A stretch of DNA of 64,000 nucleotides from Cycas panzhihuaensis (lineage: Eukaryota > Cycadophyta), in the NCBI GenBank assembly GCA_023213395.1, contig CM041465.1, forward strand, positions 54,753,741-54,817,740. Reading direction: 5' to 3'. A program made the position numbers and the translations under genes. The notes below the pieces were generated by a model. The model saw nothing but the letters and a program-made list of their open reading frames with translations, did not search any database and had not been told where the DNA came from. Shown in pieces: positions 11,891 through 23,232 of the stretch (positions are counted from its first letter, which is position 1; each line of letters starts with the position of its first letter).

Positions 11891-12405
11891 AATATTGTAA
11901 TGGTGACCATTGGGTCAAGATCAAAAGATGGCATAATCTTTTTACAAATTTTTGCAACTTCTTTTTCTTGCTACATTCTATCTTTGATCCATTTGATTAC
12001 TTATTACAATGGGACTATCAACTATAGTTGTTTCACCAAATTCTCCATTAATAATAGTATACAAGGTATATCTTCCATTGGTAGACCCTTAAAGAACTCC
12101 TTAGCTTGTACCAATTATGGCTAAGGTTACTCTTCCCAAGTCATAGATGCTTCATCCTTTAATTTATCCTTTTTGACATATACATATTTTGTTATTGATT
12201 TCTCCATAGGCAATGCTTTTTCTACTTCTTTCCAAGAAGCTTCCTCCAAGGTTCATTTTTCCAACTCAAAATGATTAATTTTCACTTTAGGGTTTGGATA
12301 ATCATCTACTAGTTTTTCTTTTCCTTTTTGTTTATTTTGAAATTTAACATTCTTGGTTGTTCCTAGAATTATAGTTCTTAAGTTAATTGTTTTAACTTTT
12401 TCTTT

Positions 12406-12780
12406 ACAATCTTCCATTTTATGGTTAGTAGGACCATAATTTTTGCATACAAAGGGGTTTCATTCATAGTCTTATTTGGATTGATACTTCAAATTCTAAT
12501 GGCCATATTCCAAGTATAGTAAACATCTCCCGATAGGTGGTTTTTTGCTTGAAGCTTTAGGTGTACTCTAGGTTGCATGTAGATGTTTGGCAGAGTTAGT
12601 TCTCCTACCTCTACGATAACCTCTATAACTTTTCCCTCTTAGGTTGAGGTAACAATCTTTTATATTATGATTATCCACATCACAAATGTGGCACCACTTA
12701 TCCTGATTCCTTACTGCATTATTCTTGGGATTTAAGTCACATTCCTTTGTGGAGTGTGAGTCCTCTTCACATATATAATA
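12406..12780 (-). pseudogene. Three zinc-knuckle-like motifs of the element F nucleocapsid
   Basis: On the minus strand, CHICDVDNHNIKDC (12652-12693) is a full CX2CX4HX4C knuckle. Upstream, YYICEEDSHSTKEC (12739-12780) keeps the spacing, with Tyr for the first Cys. Downstream, CKNYGPTNHKMEDC (12406-12447) has Tyr for the second Cys. Cys to Tyr is TGT to TAT, a G-to-A change. An Arg-rich stretch (RGYRRGRRTN) follows the middle motif. These would bind element RNA in Gag. Confidence 0.7.
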
Positions 12781-12849
12781 CCAGTGTTCAATCTTGAATT
12801 CACTATTTTTTTTTTCCTATTTTCTTACTCTTCATTTTTGTTTTTCATC

Positions 12850-14273
12850 TTTAATCTTGCTACTTCTTTTTGAAAAGCTTTGACTTTTAAGTCTTCTTCT
12901 ATCTTTCTCACTTGATAAAGAGGTTAATTACACAAGTTTTTCTTGATTTCTCTTAATTCTTCTCGTAACTTCAATAGCAAGGGATTATGCACACCTATTT
13001 GAGTATCCATTTCTATCTCAAAATCGAAGGCTAGCTTATGTGTGCTTTTGAAGGTTTTTAAAGGATGCACCTGCATCATAGATCTCAACTTTTTATTCAA
13101 CCCTCTGATGAAGTAATTTTTCATATTATGATCCATTATTATTTCCTTCATTATATTAGATGCTAATACCTTCATTCAACTAATGTAAGTTAGTACAGAT
13201 TCACCAAGTCTCTACTTAATCTTCCTTAATGCAATTTCCATAGCCTCATTATTGTGAAACTTCTAAAATCTTTCCTCAAATAATTTCTTAACATTCTCCC
13301 ATATCTCTTCTTTATCTAACTCCTTATACTGGACTAATGGTACTCCTCTCAAAGTATATGTGAATTTAGCCTTTATTTCCTATTCATTAGTGACTTTTTC
13401 TATATTAATCAAATTTTGGAATAAATACACATGATTTACAACATCACATGTGTCATTGAAGATTAATTTCCTAAATTCTCTTGAATCATCCATCTTTGAT
13501 GAATGCATTATTATTCCTCTTAGTGATGGTAAATCCTCCTCCTCTGAGGATGACTATGATTTTTCCACAATACTAAGTTTTGGTGATGTACCCATTATAC
13601 AACCCCTTGTACTATCCCTTATGAATAAAGTATTCTTAAATATAGTTTTCAAATGAATTGGTTAAAATATTCTTAATATTTAAGCTATCAATGGTGTCAT
13701 TACTAGAAATGTTTACTCAGATCCTAGTTCTAGCAAATCTTTAAACAATTATATTATTAGTTTATTCTCCCAATATGCCAAGGGACCTTCCTATGCCTTA
13801 TTATTATGATCACTTACGTTCTTCAAGGTATCTTCCACAGTTATATATTTCTCCTTCCTTAGGGTTTCTTCTTTAATTTCTATAATATTCTTTGTTCCAT
13901 GTTTTCTTCAAAGTTTCCTTCTTTTTCTAGGCTAATAATATCAAATCCAAGTGGGGCAAGTGGAATTACCATTTATTCCCCATGTCTTATGAATTCCTAG
14001 GGTATTTGGGCTCCACTCACCTCAAATTTCTCAACAGACTATGCCTTAGTCTTGTTATTTTTATTTACCCTCTTAGATTTTTGTAATCTAGCTTCTCTTG
14101 CCCATCTTATTGCTCTTTGTTTACTTGATTCTACTAATCCCTTAGGTGAAGTTCTATTTTATGGCTATCCTACCTTTGAAGGCCTTTTAATTAGCATTGG
14201 AAGGTCCCCTAGTTGTCAAAGGCTTAGTTATAGCCCACCATTATGATTATAGTTAGGGTTCCTTGATCTTGGC
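12850..14273 (-). pseudogene. gag of element F
   Basis: The minus-strand segment 12924-13175 reads YFIRGLNKKLRSMMQVHP and LAFDFEIEMD, like the second half of a retrotransposon gag domain. Upstream, interrupted by stops, is LRGVPLVQYKELDKEEIWE, followed by ERF.KFHNNEAMEIALRKIK, like the first half. The N-terminal part up to a possible Met near 14273 is basic and not recognised. Confidence 0.6.
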
Positions 14274-14280
14274 ATATAAT

Positions 14281-14629
14281 ACACTTATGAAACTCATGGC
14301 CTAGTCCCTCCTTAATGGATATAGGTAACAGAACCAATGTTGACTTAATATCTACCCTATTGAGATATGTACTTATCAAGGGTCATTATTTGGTAATCTA
14401 ATTAAGGTTTGTCAACATGATTATAACACTTTCTAGCTCATACAATCAATGGATCATTACAATATCATCATTATTCCATCTAAGCTCATCAATAGAATAT
14501 CATATATTCCACACACATCCATGGAATCATACACAACATATAATATTCCATTTAACTCTTAATTATATTAAGTAATATCATTTATATAAATCTTTACATA
14601 ATAATACCAAAAGTATCTTGCATACATTC
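14281..14629. other. AT-rich stretch between element F gag and copy B
   Basis: No ORF and no recognised motif. It is upstream of the F gag on the minus strand, so it may be leader and 5' LTR of F; I found no clear LTR border. Its last five bases are the target site duplicate of B. Confidence 0.4.
14625..14629. repeat. Target site duplication of copy B, left (CATTC)
   Basis: CATTC directly before the 5' LTR of B is repeated at 44148-44152 directly after the 3' LTR, 29.5 kb away. Five bases is the usual gypsy duplication length. Confidence 0.85.
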
Positions 14630-16628
14630 TATTTCCTGGATACTGGGAATGGACTCAAGATGCATCGACTTAGGTAAGCTGAGGTATATGTTCTCACTTC
14701 TCCCTGCTCTTGTTTGAATGAGATTGTTTAGTGTAGACTACTTGATATATGCTTGCCTACCTGCATTGCTTCTTTGCCTGATCATAGTGCATGTGCTTAC
14801 AACACACTTTCAGCCTATGGCAACTTACAATGGGGGCATTCCTTAGTGAATGCTACACCCCATATGGCGCATAGCCACCCACTCCGTCTCCACGACCTCT
14901 CGGGATGTTTCAGCTAGTCATGTTTGCCCATGTTATGACATTTTGCTCATATTGCAGTCTCCTCCAAGTCCAATTAATTCCTTAGTTGAGACCCATGTTG
15001 CTATTTTGGGTACTTACCCATCATCTGGGTATTCCTCCTAGTTGTTCTAGCCTCAATTTACTCTTAATAATAAATCCAAAACCTTTATTTCTGCTTTTTT
15101 TAATCTTTTTTTTACTGCCAGTCTGGCACCACTATAAACTTAGTGGTATCGTGATCTTTATTGAGGTACCGCCAAATTTACTGCAGGGTGACTGTTTGAG
15201 AACCCCTTTGAGAACCTCCCCATCCCAACCAACCTATTCTTAGGTCTCTATTACAAAAGGGGCAACACAAGGAGAATTTAAAGGAGGAAGGCAGGGTTCC
15301 ATCCCCCTTGCTGTCCTTCTCCCCAAGGGTTCCGTCCCTTATTCTCTTTCCCCTTGCCTTTAGTGTCTTCCTAGGAATCAGGTTAGGGGGTTTGGGAACC
15401 TAGTTTCAGAGCTAAACCAGCATTGGCAACCCATTGCCACACCGGTTCTAGATTTCCATCCGTCGATTTTGGGCCCTGCATAAGCCTAAAAACCTTTCCT
15501 TGCCAGTTAATGGTTTGCCACTCACCCAACCTGACGATTTGTTGTTCGTAGCATCTCGTTCCTTGGGTGTTTGCATATCTTTCCATTACCCTCCTCTTTC
15601 TCATTATTTGCTGCCCCGCATCCTTGTTGTGAGTCTGCTTCCCCTTCCTGAGATTGAGTGGAGATTCCTTGTGGGTGAGTTAGCCATTCTGAGGCTATAC
15701 TCTTCTTTTTTGGGTATCGCTTATGGTACATGTTTGTGGGAGATTTTTGTTAAATATTGTTGCATTACATGATAACATATATATGCTTAGCTTAGTTTTA
15801 TGTAGTTCCATTTGAGTTTAGCACATATACTTGGTCTACTTTGTGGCCCCTCTTCCGAGAGGGAGGTACTCGCCTAGTTTGCTTGCAGGATCTTGCATCG
15901 ATGGAGCTGCGTGTGGAATGAAACCCATTGCAGGTTAGTTCTATATTTAGTGCATTTCTTAACATTTCCCGTTGTTTGCTTTTTTCCGTTTTTACTTTTG
16001 CATGCATAAGGGGAGATAAGTTAGCCTCTCTTCAGTTGCTTATGATAACTATTACCGATCGGCATCGCATGTGCAATAAGCAGAGTAGGAAGGAGCGGGA
16101 AGGAAAGGGATGAATAGCACTCCATTCGGACACCGGGTCTAGGTACTTTTCTTATCTCTATATATCTTCTTTATGCCGTTGTCTTTTATGCACATGCGTG
16201 CAATTAGAAACATATAAAGAATTGAAAGGGAGAAGGAATATATGTTTCCAATGCATTATTTTATCTATCAATTAGCTTAGCATAGTTAGATAGTTTACTT
16301 TGTGTTAGAGCTACCCATGTTTTATCCCCTTTTTAGCCTACACTTAGATGCCACTTTACCTACCTTCCCATTTTTGTTGCCTTCTCATTTCCTTGAGAAG
16401 ATGCAATGTGTCAAGTTCTCTCCTCCTCTTCCCAGCTATCCAAGGGTTAGGAAGGCCTCGCTTTACACGGCTACCTGGAAGCAACCAGGCACCTTTGCAG
16501 TCCCAAATCCGTGCTCTGGCGTACAGATGCCTTGCGAGGTGAAGTCCTTGCTGTCTAGTTTAATTATGCTTTGCATATTTCTTTCCCTTTGCTAGACGTA
16601 GGGACACCACCCCACCACAAGCGTTTCA
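14630..16628 (+). repeat. 5' LTR of copy B, internally deleted
   Basis: It starts TATTTCCTGG (terminal TG mutated to TA) and ends AAGCGTTTCA. At 1999 bases it is about 600 shorter than the 3' LTR: sequence matching about 25795-26397 of the 3' LTR is missing at a junction near 15220. The missing part includes the TATA-like site, so this LTR probably lacks its promoter. Confidence 0.88.
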
Positions 16629-16629
16629 T

Positions 16630-16647
16630 TGGCGACCATACTGGGGA
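16630..16647 (+). other. Primer binding site of copy B
   Basis: TGGCGACCATACTGGGGA begins two bases after the 5' LTR. It is the best preserved of the three related sites (A 7404-7421, C 41411-41428). It resembles the tRNA-Arg-type site of Ogre/Tat elements; the tRNA is not verified. Confidence 0.75.
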
Positions 16648-16928
16648 ATTGCCAGTAAGAGAACTAGTTTCGCTTCCCCTTTTCGTTGGTGTTCTTGCCT
16701 TTAGGTAGCCTTCTATTCCTACTTTTCAGTTGGGCAGCCCCAACGTATTTGTTTCATATCCCTTTCTCTTTCTTCTAACAACACTCACAAAGGCGTTGCA
16801 TGCGACGTTTCTCACGTCGCTTGCGAGGTCTGCCGCCATTGTTAGAAGACCCATCACCTTGTTCCCTTCCGTCGTCGAATCCCAATTCGACAATGGAAGG
16901 TTACTAGTCCGATTGGGCATACCACACC

Positions 16929-18968
16929 ATGGTCTCGGGAACTCAAGAGTTTCCCATGTCTGTTCCAAGATCCACCCACGAGGGTGATGATTCCATCTAT
17001 TATCTGGGTGACCCGTTTCACCCTCCTGAGCTTCATCCTTCTGTGCATGCAGCAGAAGGCTCATCTCCTCACGAGACTCACCATCCTATTGGTGAATCTT
17101 ATGAGGAACACCCTGAGGGGTCCTCAACATTTGAGATCCCATCGACCTCGTATGGCTACGAGGATACCCCTCCTGCCGACGTGGTCGAAGCGCTCAATGA
17201 GTACTTTCGAGCAACTTGCCATCAACCATGTCCCAGGTGGTTTGAAGAAGTTCTGCGCAATGTAGCATCTTCTTCATCCGTACTTGTGCCTCTTACAACA
17301 AATGACTCTTCTACCCATTCGTACTCGTCCCATGCCATGTCTACACTGGCTCCAAGGACAAGTGTTATGCCATCTATCCCTAGCCACAGTCCTACTTCTT
17401 CAGGGCCCGTTCGCAGCATGTTCTTCCCCCAGCTTGGGGTTAACATGCCATTCTTGAGTTAAATGAATGTGCCACCTTCAAATGTGGCACATGCGTTTCC
17501 TAGTAGGCCTCGAGGCCCTACTAATGCTGTTGCTATCAACTATGTATGACCTGCTCCTACATACATTCAAAACCCATCCGGTGGTCCTTCCCTTTACTTG
17601 TCCCCAGGTTACACATCTCAACCTTGGGGGCAGGGTAAGGGAAACCATCTTCCTACTTATGGGATGGACCCATTGCACCCATATGGGGTTGCACCACCTA
17701 CAGGTGGCCCATATGGGTAAAACTCGGTCCCGCACCCTTCGTTTCTGCCATCTAGCACAACTTCTGTTGCCACACCTTTGTAAGGGATCATGCCTCCCTT
17801 CCAAGGCGTTTATCCGCAACCCTCTTTCCAACAAGGGACGTTTCCCCAAGGAGGGATGGGTTTACCACCCCCATCCATTCCTGTTTCTTTACCATTTATT
17901 GATCCTTTAGCCCATGTAAGGATATGCCCCTTCATGGACTACAGGTCGATGCTACTGTTCATTAAGGCGCCAAGGACTAACTTGCCGCCTCATCCTCCTG
18001 AAGTTCCCAAGTTCGACGGAACTTCGCCGTAAGACCCAACCAAGCACATGCATAGTTTCTCTATGGCATGCATAGATTATTGGGCTTAAGACCATATTCT
18101 AATGAAGCTATTTCTGCGATCCTTGCAGGGTGACGCCCTCAAGTGGTTTTACTGTCTCCCTGCCCACTCCATTTATTCATTCCATCAATTGGTGGATGAG
18201 TTTGTTAATTACTTTGACGTAGCCCATCCATTCGAGAGTGGAATGAAAGTTCTCCTTTCACTCAAACAAGGTCACGATGAAATGAATTGTGACTTTGTGA
18301 GGCGATTTCACGATCTCCTTCACTCTACCAAGGCCACGTTGCCTAAAGAGTTGAAGCGAGATCTCTTCATCAATGCACTTTGCCCCGAAGTGCATGTGGA
18401 GGTCCTCAAGATGGGGGCAACCACATGTGACTCTACCATCATGAAGTGCTTGGCATTAGAGGCTATTGAGATCCAAGCTAGACTTAAGAAACCTCTTAAG
18501 CCCTCACAACGTCGTGAGGCACCTCCCCCAGCGAGGGAAACCAAACCTTTGTAACCTACCAAGTCTACCTCTCATCCTACTGAGAGGACCTTAGACCCTC
18601 TTACCTCTGTTATTCGCTTATTCGAGCGCATGATGAAGGAGCTTAAGCTCCAATCCCCTTCATCGTCGTCTTTCCATAAACCCATTCAGCATGCTTCTCA
18701 TATCGTTCCCCCTAAAGGGGGTGGCACCCAACCTTCTCAAGCGAGGAGAATCGATCCTCCCCTTAAGAAGAGGTGGTGTTCCATCCACAGGGAATGTTTC
18801 CACGATGACTCGCATTATCGGGCGCAACACCCACGCGATGCCCCACCATGCGATTCGTCTCCCAGACAGGCATCGAGGCCTAATCTTGATCAACTCGTCC
18901 ATAGAGATCTGTTCCCCAAACATGGGGAACGTGATCATAATGTTCAACAAAGAAACAACTGGATTTAG
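16929..18968 (+). pseudogene. gag of copy B
   Basis: A single plus-strand frame, broken only by in-frame stops, starts MVSGTQEF at 16929. Residues 1 to about 300 are a Pro/Ser/Gly-rich region with YGYEDTPPADVVEALNEYF. The capsid-like gag domain begins at EVPKFDGTSP (near 18000) and includes LQGDALKWFYCLPAHSI, FVNYFDVAHPFESGMK and LKRDLFINAL. A basic and polar tail follows, with RWCSIHRECFHDDSHY as a Cys/His cluster. Stops replace Gln codons (for example before DPTKH). The frame continues into protease, so gag and protease were made as one product. Confidence 0.85.
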
Positions 18969-20530
18969 GATAGATCCTCTAATTCTTGCCCTTTGTATGG
19001 TAGAGGGAAGGGTACGTGAAGTTCATCTTCCTCTTCGCGCTCCCCTGACTGCCGTGCTCCCTCACCTTCGCGGTCCCATAACAAGGGAAAGAAGGTGATC
19101 CAGATGCTTGAGACCACTCCCCTTTATGCTTTGACTCGGTCTTAATCCATGAAGGAGGCAACTGGCACCTCCACGTCTACCTCGCAACTAGATCCTCCTC
19201 TGGAAGCCATTCCTCCAGAGATTCCTGCACTTCCTAAGAGCATTCTCGTTCGCCCCAGTCGCTTTGACTTTAGGAGAGCCCTTACCCAACCCACAGGGAG
19301 GGGTAGACCTTTCTCCGTAGTCGAAGAGCTTCTTACCATGGCAACCAGGATGTCCATCATGGATGTCTTGAGGAGTTACCCTGAGCAATGAACGCTCCTC
19401 TTGGAAGCTCTAGGATTGAATGATGTGCCTGTTCACGCTTTGGGCACAACCCAAAGTTGTGAACCCGTCATCTCTTTCGATCCCAAAGATCTTCCCCCGG
19501 CTAGTGGAAGGGAACGCTAATGGAACTTCCCTTTCACAATTACCATAGATACTCCTGATTGCATATTGTGAAGAATCATCGTGGACAATAGTTCTTCCAT
19601 TAATGCCATGCCCTTGCGTGTCATGCAAGAGCTCGGCATTTTCGCCTTGGAACCTATTCCATGGCGATGTCAGGGTTACGATGGTGGTGAGAAGACTCCC
19701 CTGGGATCTATCTCAATACCCCTTACCCTCGAGGATAAGGCATCGCTTCTGGCATCGTTGTCCTCAATGTAGACGTCGATTACAACCTTCTTCTGGGTTG
19801 ACCATGGCTTGACCAAATGGGAGCCATGTATTCCACCCATTGGGGGCAACTTAAATTTGTCCATAACAGACAAATAAGAGTTGTCTCCCGCGAGCAATCG
19901 CTCACTAAACAAACTAGATCTTCTACTCAGGCAAGCCATGGCCATACGAAGGGAAGCAAATACCCTTCTGATGATGCCTCAGCCTGCTTGATCGGTATCC
20001 CCAGTCCCTCACACCACAAAGAAGATCCTACGCCTTCTTCTACTGATTTGATGCATTTTGCCCTCATCAGTGTCGGAAGCTATGGGTACCTCTCCATGTT
20101 TGATGATGACGGGCCCCATAGTGAAGATAAGGATCTTCCTCATCCAGTTTCTTTCCTCTGCACTAGTGGGGGGCATTCATCTAGTTCTAGGTCTCCTCCT
20201 AGGACCCCTTTTGTCATAGAGCCCAATCACTTCCATATGTCGCATGTCATCATGCATGTCGGTCACCAGGCTCCTAGCTCTTCCATTCCACCACCTTCCG
20301 CGGGTGATGGCGTTAAGAGTTTCTCTCTTACTTTTTACGAAGGATCTCTCCTTGACTCTCCCTTAGAGTCCCTTAGGGATGTTGGGCAGCTTATGAGGCA
20401 TACCGGTCCTAGCGCTCCCACGCCATCCCACGCCTTGTCCATTTGAAGTCAACTCATCCATGGGGTAGACTACTTCGAAGATGACGAGGCTTTACTGGAG
20501 CACTTAGCAGGCTCCACGGCTAATTTAAGA
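18969..20530 (+). pseudogene. Protease and linker of copy B
   Basis: In the gag frame, VVEELLTMATRMSIMDVLRS leads to VDNSSSINAMPLRVMQEL, the active-site region (DNS here, DNG in copy A). A frameshift near 19740 removes the YNLLLG part, and the linker continues in another frame from 19817 (MGAMYSTHWGQLKF) to 20446 and on to IHGVDYFEDDEALLEHL. In-frame stops correspond to Arg and Gln codons in copies A or C. The region ends at the deletion junction near 20530. Confidence 0.8.
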
Positions 20531-20560
20531 TCCCTTTTGTGCATGATCTTTCGGTTATTT
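20505..20560 (+). other. Deletion junction: RT, RNase H and integrase missing from copy B
   Basis: The linker frame (DEALLEHLAGST) stops near 20515, and by about 20537 the sequence already matches the last codons and stop of integrase in A and C (GCATGATC...CTTCGC). In copies A and C these points are about 2.9-3.0 kb apart (541 to 3554; 34647 to 37570). The few bases between are unassigned. Confidence 0.85.
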
Positions 20561-20566
20561 CTTCGC

Positions 20567-20920
20567 GATGCTCTGAAATGAGCCTAAACTATCATTTTGA
20601 ATTATTCCCATTTCTCCCAACCTTAGGTTGAATTGCGATTCAAGGTGTCTTCTACATCTCTTCCTGGTTCCTCCCACGGAACCTACATTCCCATTTCCTT
20701 TGGGACCTTGTCCTCCTATTTAAGCATCCCCCAATTAGGACGATGCTCCGAAATGAGCCTAAACTACCATTTTAGGTTGTTCCCATTCTTCCCAACCACG
20801 GGTAGAATAGAAATGTGAGATGGCTTTTCGCTTTTCCTTCTAGTTCCTCCCGCGGAACCCGTGTTCCCGTATCCTCTCGGGAACCTTTGTCCTCTTGTTT
20901 GGGCATCCCCCAATTAGGAT
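20567..20920 (+). repeat. Tandem duplication of about 175 bp in the 3' region of copy B
   Basis: A unit starting GATGCTCTGAAATGAGCC at 20567 is repeated from 20742 (GATGCTCCGAAATGAGCC). Both units run through a CCCAACC block and a CCTCCC.CGGAACC block to GGGCATCCCCCAATTAGGA or a close match. Copies A and C have one unit. The two units have diverged, so the duplication is not recent. Confidence 0.8.
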
Positions 20921-21480
20921 GACGCTTTGGAGCACCATTACTCCTTTCTTTCACCCATTGTTTCCTTCACATATTCCGCTATGCTCCTCCATGGATGTGC
21001 ATGTCGCTCTATTTCTAACCTCACACCTCTCTATCACCTCTACTTACGGTAGATGTGTGTGCTCCTATTAAACATATAGCCATACATGGAAGGAAATACA
21101 TACATTATACAACAAAATATTTGCAACATACAAAGTAAAGCATACATGCTATCTACCACATGATATACACACCATCTCATGTCAAAATGGGGTTCCAACT
21201 ACCCCGTATATATATACATCCAAAAATCATATGTTACATCGTACATATGGGAAGCTAGTATCCTTGTAGGGGGGGAGCGGGGGGGTTACAATCATATTAG
21301 CCTATATATGACCCCCTGGAGGCCTGTACTTTCCTGTCAAAATCAAATACATATCTCCTACACTACTGCTACCCTACTCCTCGGGTGCCATCTCCTACCC
21401 TATGTGATCCCTCTCCTAGGGACCACATCCCTCCGAGGCTCCTCCTGGGCCTTCGCGAGCTACCCGCCCCGCTCCCGTCA
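20921..21480 (+). other. 3' untranslated region of copy B after the lost integrase
   Basis: Homologous to 1-440 of copy A and 33960-34470 of copy C (opposite strands). It includes the short TA tract near 21204-21215 beside the GGGGTTCCAACTACCCC block. No conserved ORF. Confidence 0.65.
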
Positions 21481-21946
21481 TCGCGTGGCCGTCTCAGGGT
21501 CATAGCTACTATATGGGTGTATGTCCTGCTCCTGCTTGACCTCGATGCCACTTAGTCTACAAGTTGATCGTATCTGGCCTGGATACGATCCCTCTCCCCC
21601 TCTACTCCCCGGAGATACTCCTTTAGTACTGCTATCCAGACCGTGCTCCCTATGTCTCTGCCTGCTCCGCCCTAAGCCTCTAGGGCCTGGACCCATCTAC
21701 GTAGCTCATCTCGCTCACCCTTAGCCTCGTCGAGCTCTCGCTGCAGCTGTCCCCTGAATTCCATATGCTCTTGGGACTCTATAGCCCAAATGTCTCTCAC
21801 CCTCACCAGTGGGGTGAATGCCTCCATGTGGGTACCTACCGACCTAGGCGTATCCTCTGCCTGAATGGGCGGTTGCCCCTCTGCGTATACCTAAGGGAAC
21901 ATCTCCCTCACCATGGCCTCTACTAGTCTCTGGACCTCTGCAGTAC

Positions 21947-22058
21947 CTGCCAATGCAACATGCCATGTGTTAGTGAATATCCCACTGCATACCATGATCA
22001 AAATAAAATCAAGCATCTACCTAGATGTCAAATGACTAAGGAAATGGTTAGGTCTCAC
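21947..22058 (-). other. Predicted intron in the antisense gene, copy B
   Basis: On the minus strand the boundaries read GGCAG|GTGAGACC and CATTGGCAG|GTACTGCAG. The same boundaries, at the same codon, are in copy C (33251-33358). Joining the exons restores one frame (AG to EVQRLVEAMV) in both copies. Confidence 0.7.
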
Positions 22059-22363
22059 CTGCCATGGCTGTCAGCTCCTATGCTCAAGTGACATCCTCTC
22101 CTCTTGGCTCTCCGCCAACTGCAGGTACCTCATCCTCGGGTACCTCCTCTACCTCAATCTCTCTCCTTGCAGGGACCGGCTCAAATCTCACCTCTCTGGA
22201 TCTCTACATGATCTGTAGCTTGTGCCCCCTGCTCTCCTCATCGACCCCTGATGGGCCTGCCCCTCCTCCAGTAGTCCCGGATGGTCCCGCTGCTCTTCCT
22301 GTCGATCTCGATGGACCTGCCCCTCTCATAAGTCATGATGGGCCAGTCCCATCTCCTCCATCA

Positions 22364-22394
22364 GCATCATCATCATCATCATCATCATCATCTA
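22364..22394. repeat. CAT trinucleotide run
   Basis: A run of (CAT)n on the plus strand encodes a poly-Asp run (about nine Asp) in the antisense gene. In copy C the site is acidic (DDSDDDDDNGG) but not a pure repeat. Confidence 0.8.
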
Positions 22395-23232
22395 TGGGAA
22401 CTCTTACTCTGCCTGCCTCGTCGTCACTCTCCCACCTCACTGTCCTGTATGGATCTGCTACGTAGTCCGTCAGGGTGAGGAGGTCCAATGATGTCGCCTC
22501 TATTGACCGCCAGATGTGGGCCTGATCCTCCATCCCTCTCAGCTGAGTCTACCACCTATGGACCATTGGGGCCCACTCTACTATGGGGTATGGTACCCTC
22601 ACTGGTGCCATTACCGCAAAATAATAAAAACCGGCCTCTGACGGTGTCTTTGTATGATAGTCCCCCTCCGCCGGTCGTCCGAATGGTGTCTAGTTGTGTG
22701 ATGAGGTTCGTCACTACTAGGGTGGCCCAATCCATCCTCTCGCTAGCCTCGCAGTGGTGCATTGCATCTATCTAGCCTCCTGGTATCTCCCTATAGTTCT
22801 ATTTTTAGGAAATCTGGAACAAAATGCACAATATGATCAATTTACTCACCCGAGGAATTCGTGACATTAGCATAGTCTGAAGGGGAACTCCCCTCCGCTC
22901 CCACCGTCACATTATGAAGCAGGCTACCTCTCCGTGTCTTTGCCTCGGTCTTGGCGCTCCCAATCTCACCAGCCTCCCAGTCACCGGTACCCACAGAATC
23001 TGTTGGATATCTCCTGGTGTAATCGTTGCGTTGCCTACCTAAGGCAAGTGGAAAACATGCCTCCTCCTGTCCCAATGTGACACGATGTCTACCAGCAGTT
23101 GGTCTGATGCAAATTGAGGTGTCTTCAGGGCCTTGTATAGGCCACACCTCTGCAAGGTCGCCTTGTCCTCCCAGGACATCATCTCTATGTAACTCAGCAT
23201 AGCCATGCCGACATTTTCACGGTTATCCACCA

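Larger units (their letters stand above)
11453..14280 (-). mobile_element. Degenerate Ty3/gypsy gag-protease remnant, element F
   Basis: Minus-strand order: possible gag start near 14273 (MPRSRNPNYNHNGG), gag core about 12924-13700, three zinc-knuckle-like motifs 12406-12780, protease about 11600-11890 and a linker read through to 11453, where the frame is cut by LTR G. No RT is present in the window. Sequence and gag organisation differ from A/B/C, so this is another gypsy lineage. Many stops and frameshifts make it one of the oldest layers here. Confidence 0.75.

Noticed and set aside
14300-14345. Possible PBS and LTR border of element F (TTGGTTCTGTTACC on the minus strand)
   Set aside because: Does not match a primer tRNA end that I know and no matching LTR pair is visible.
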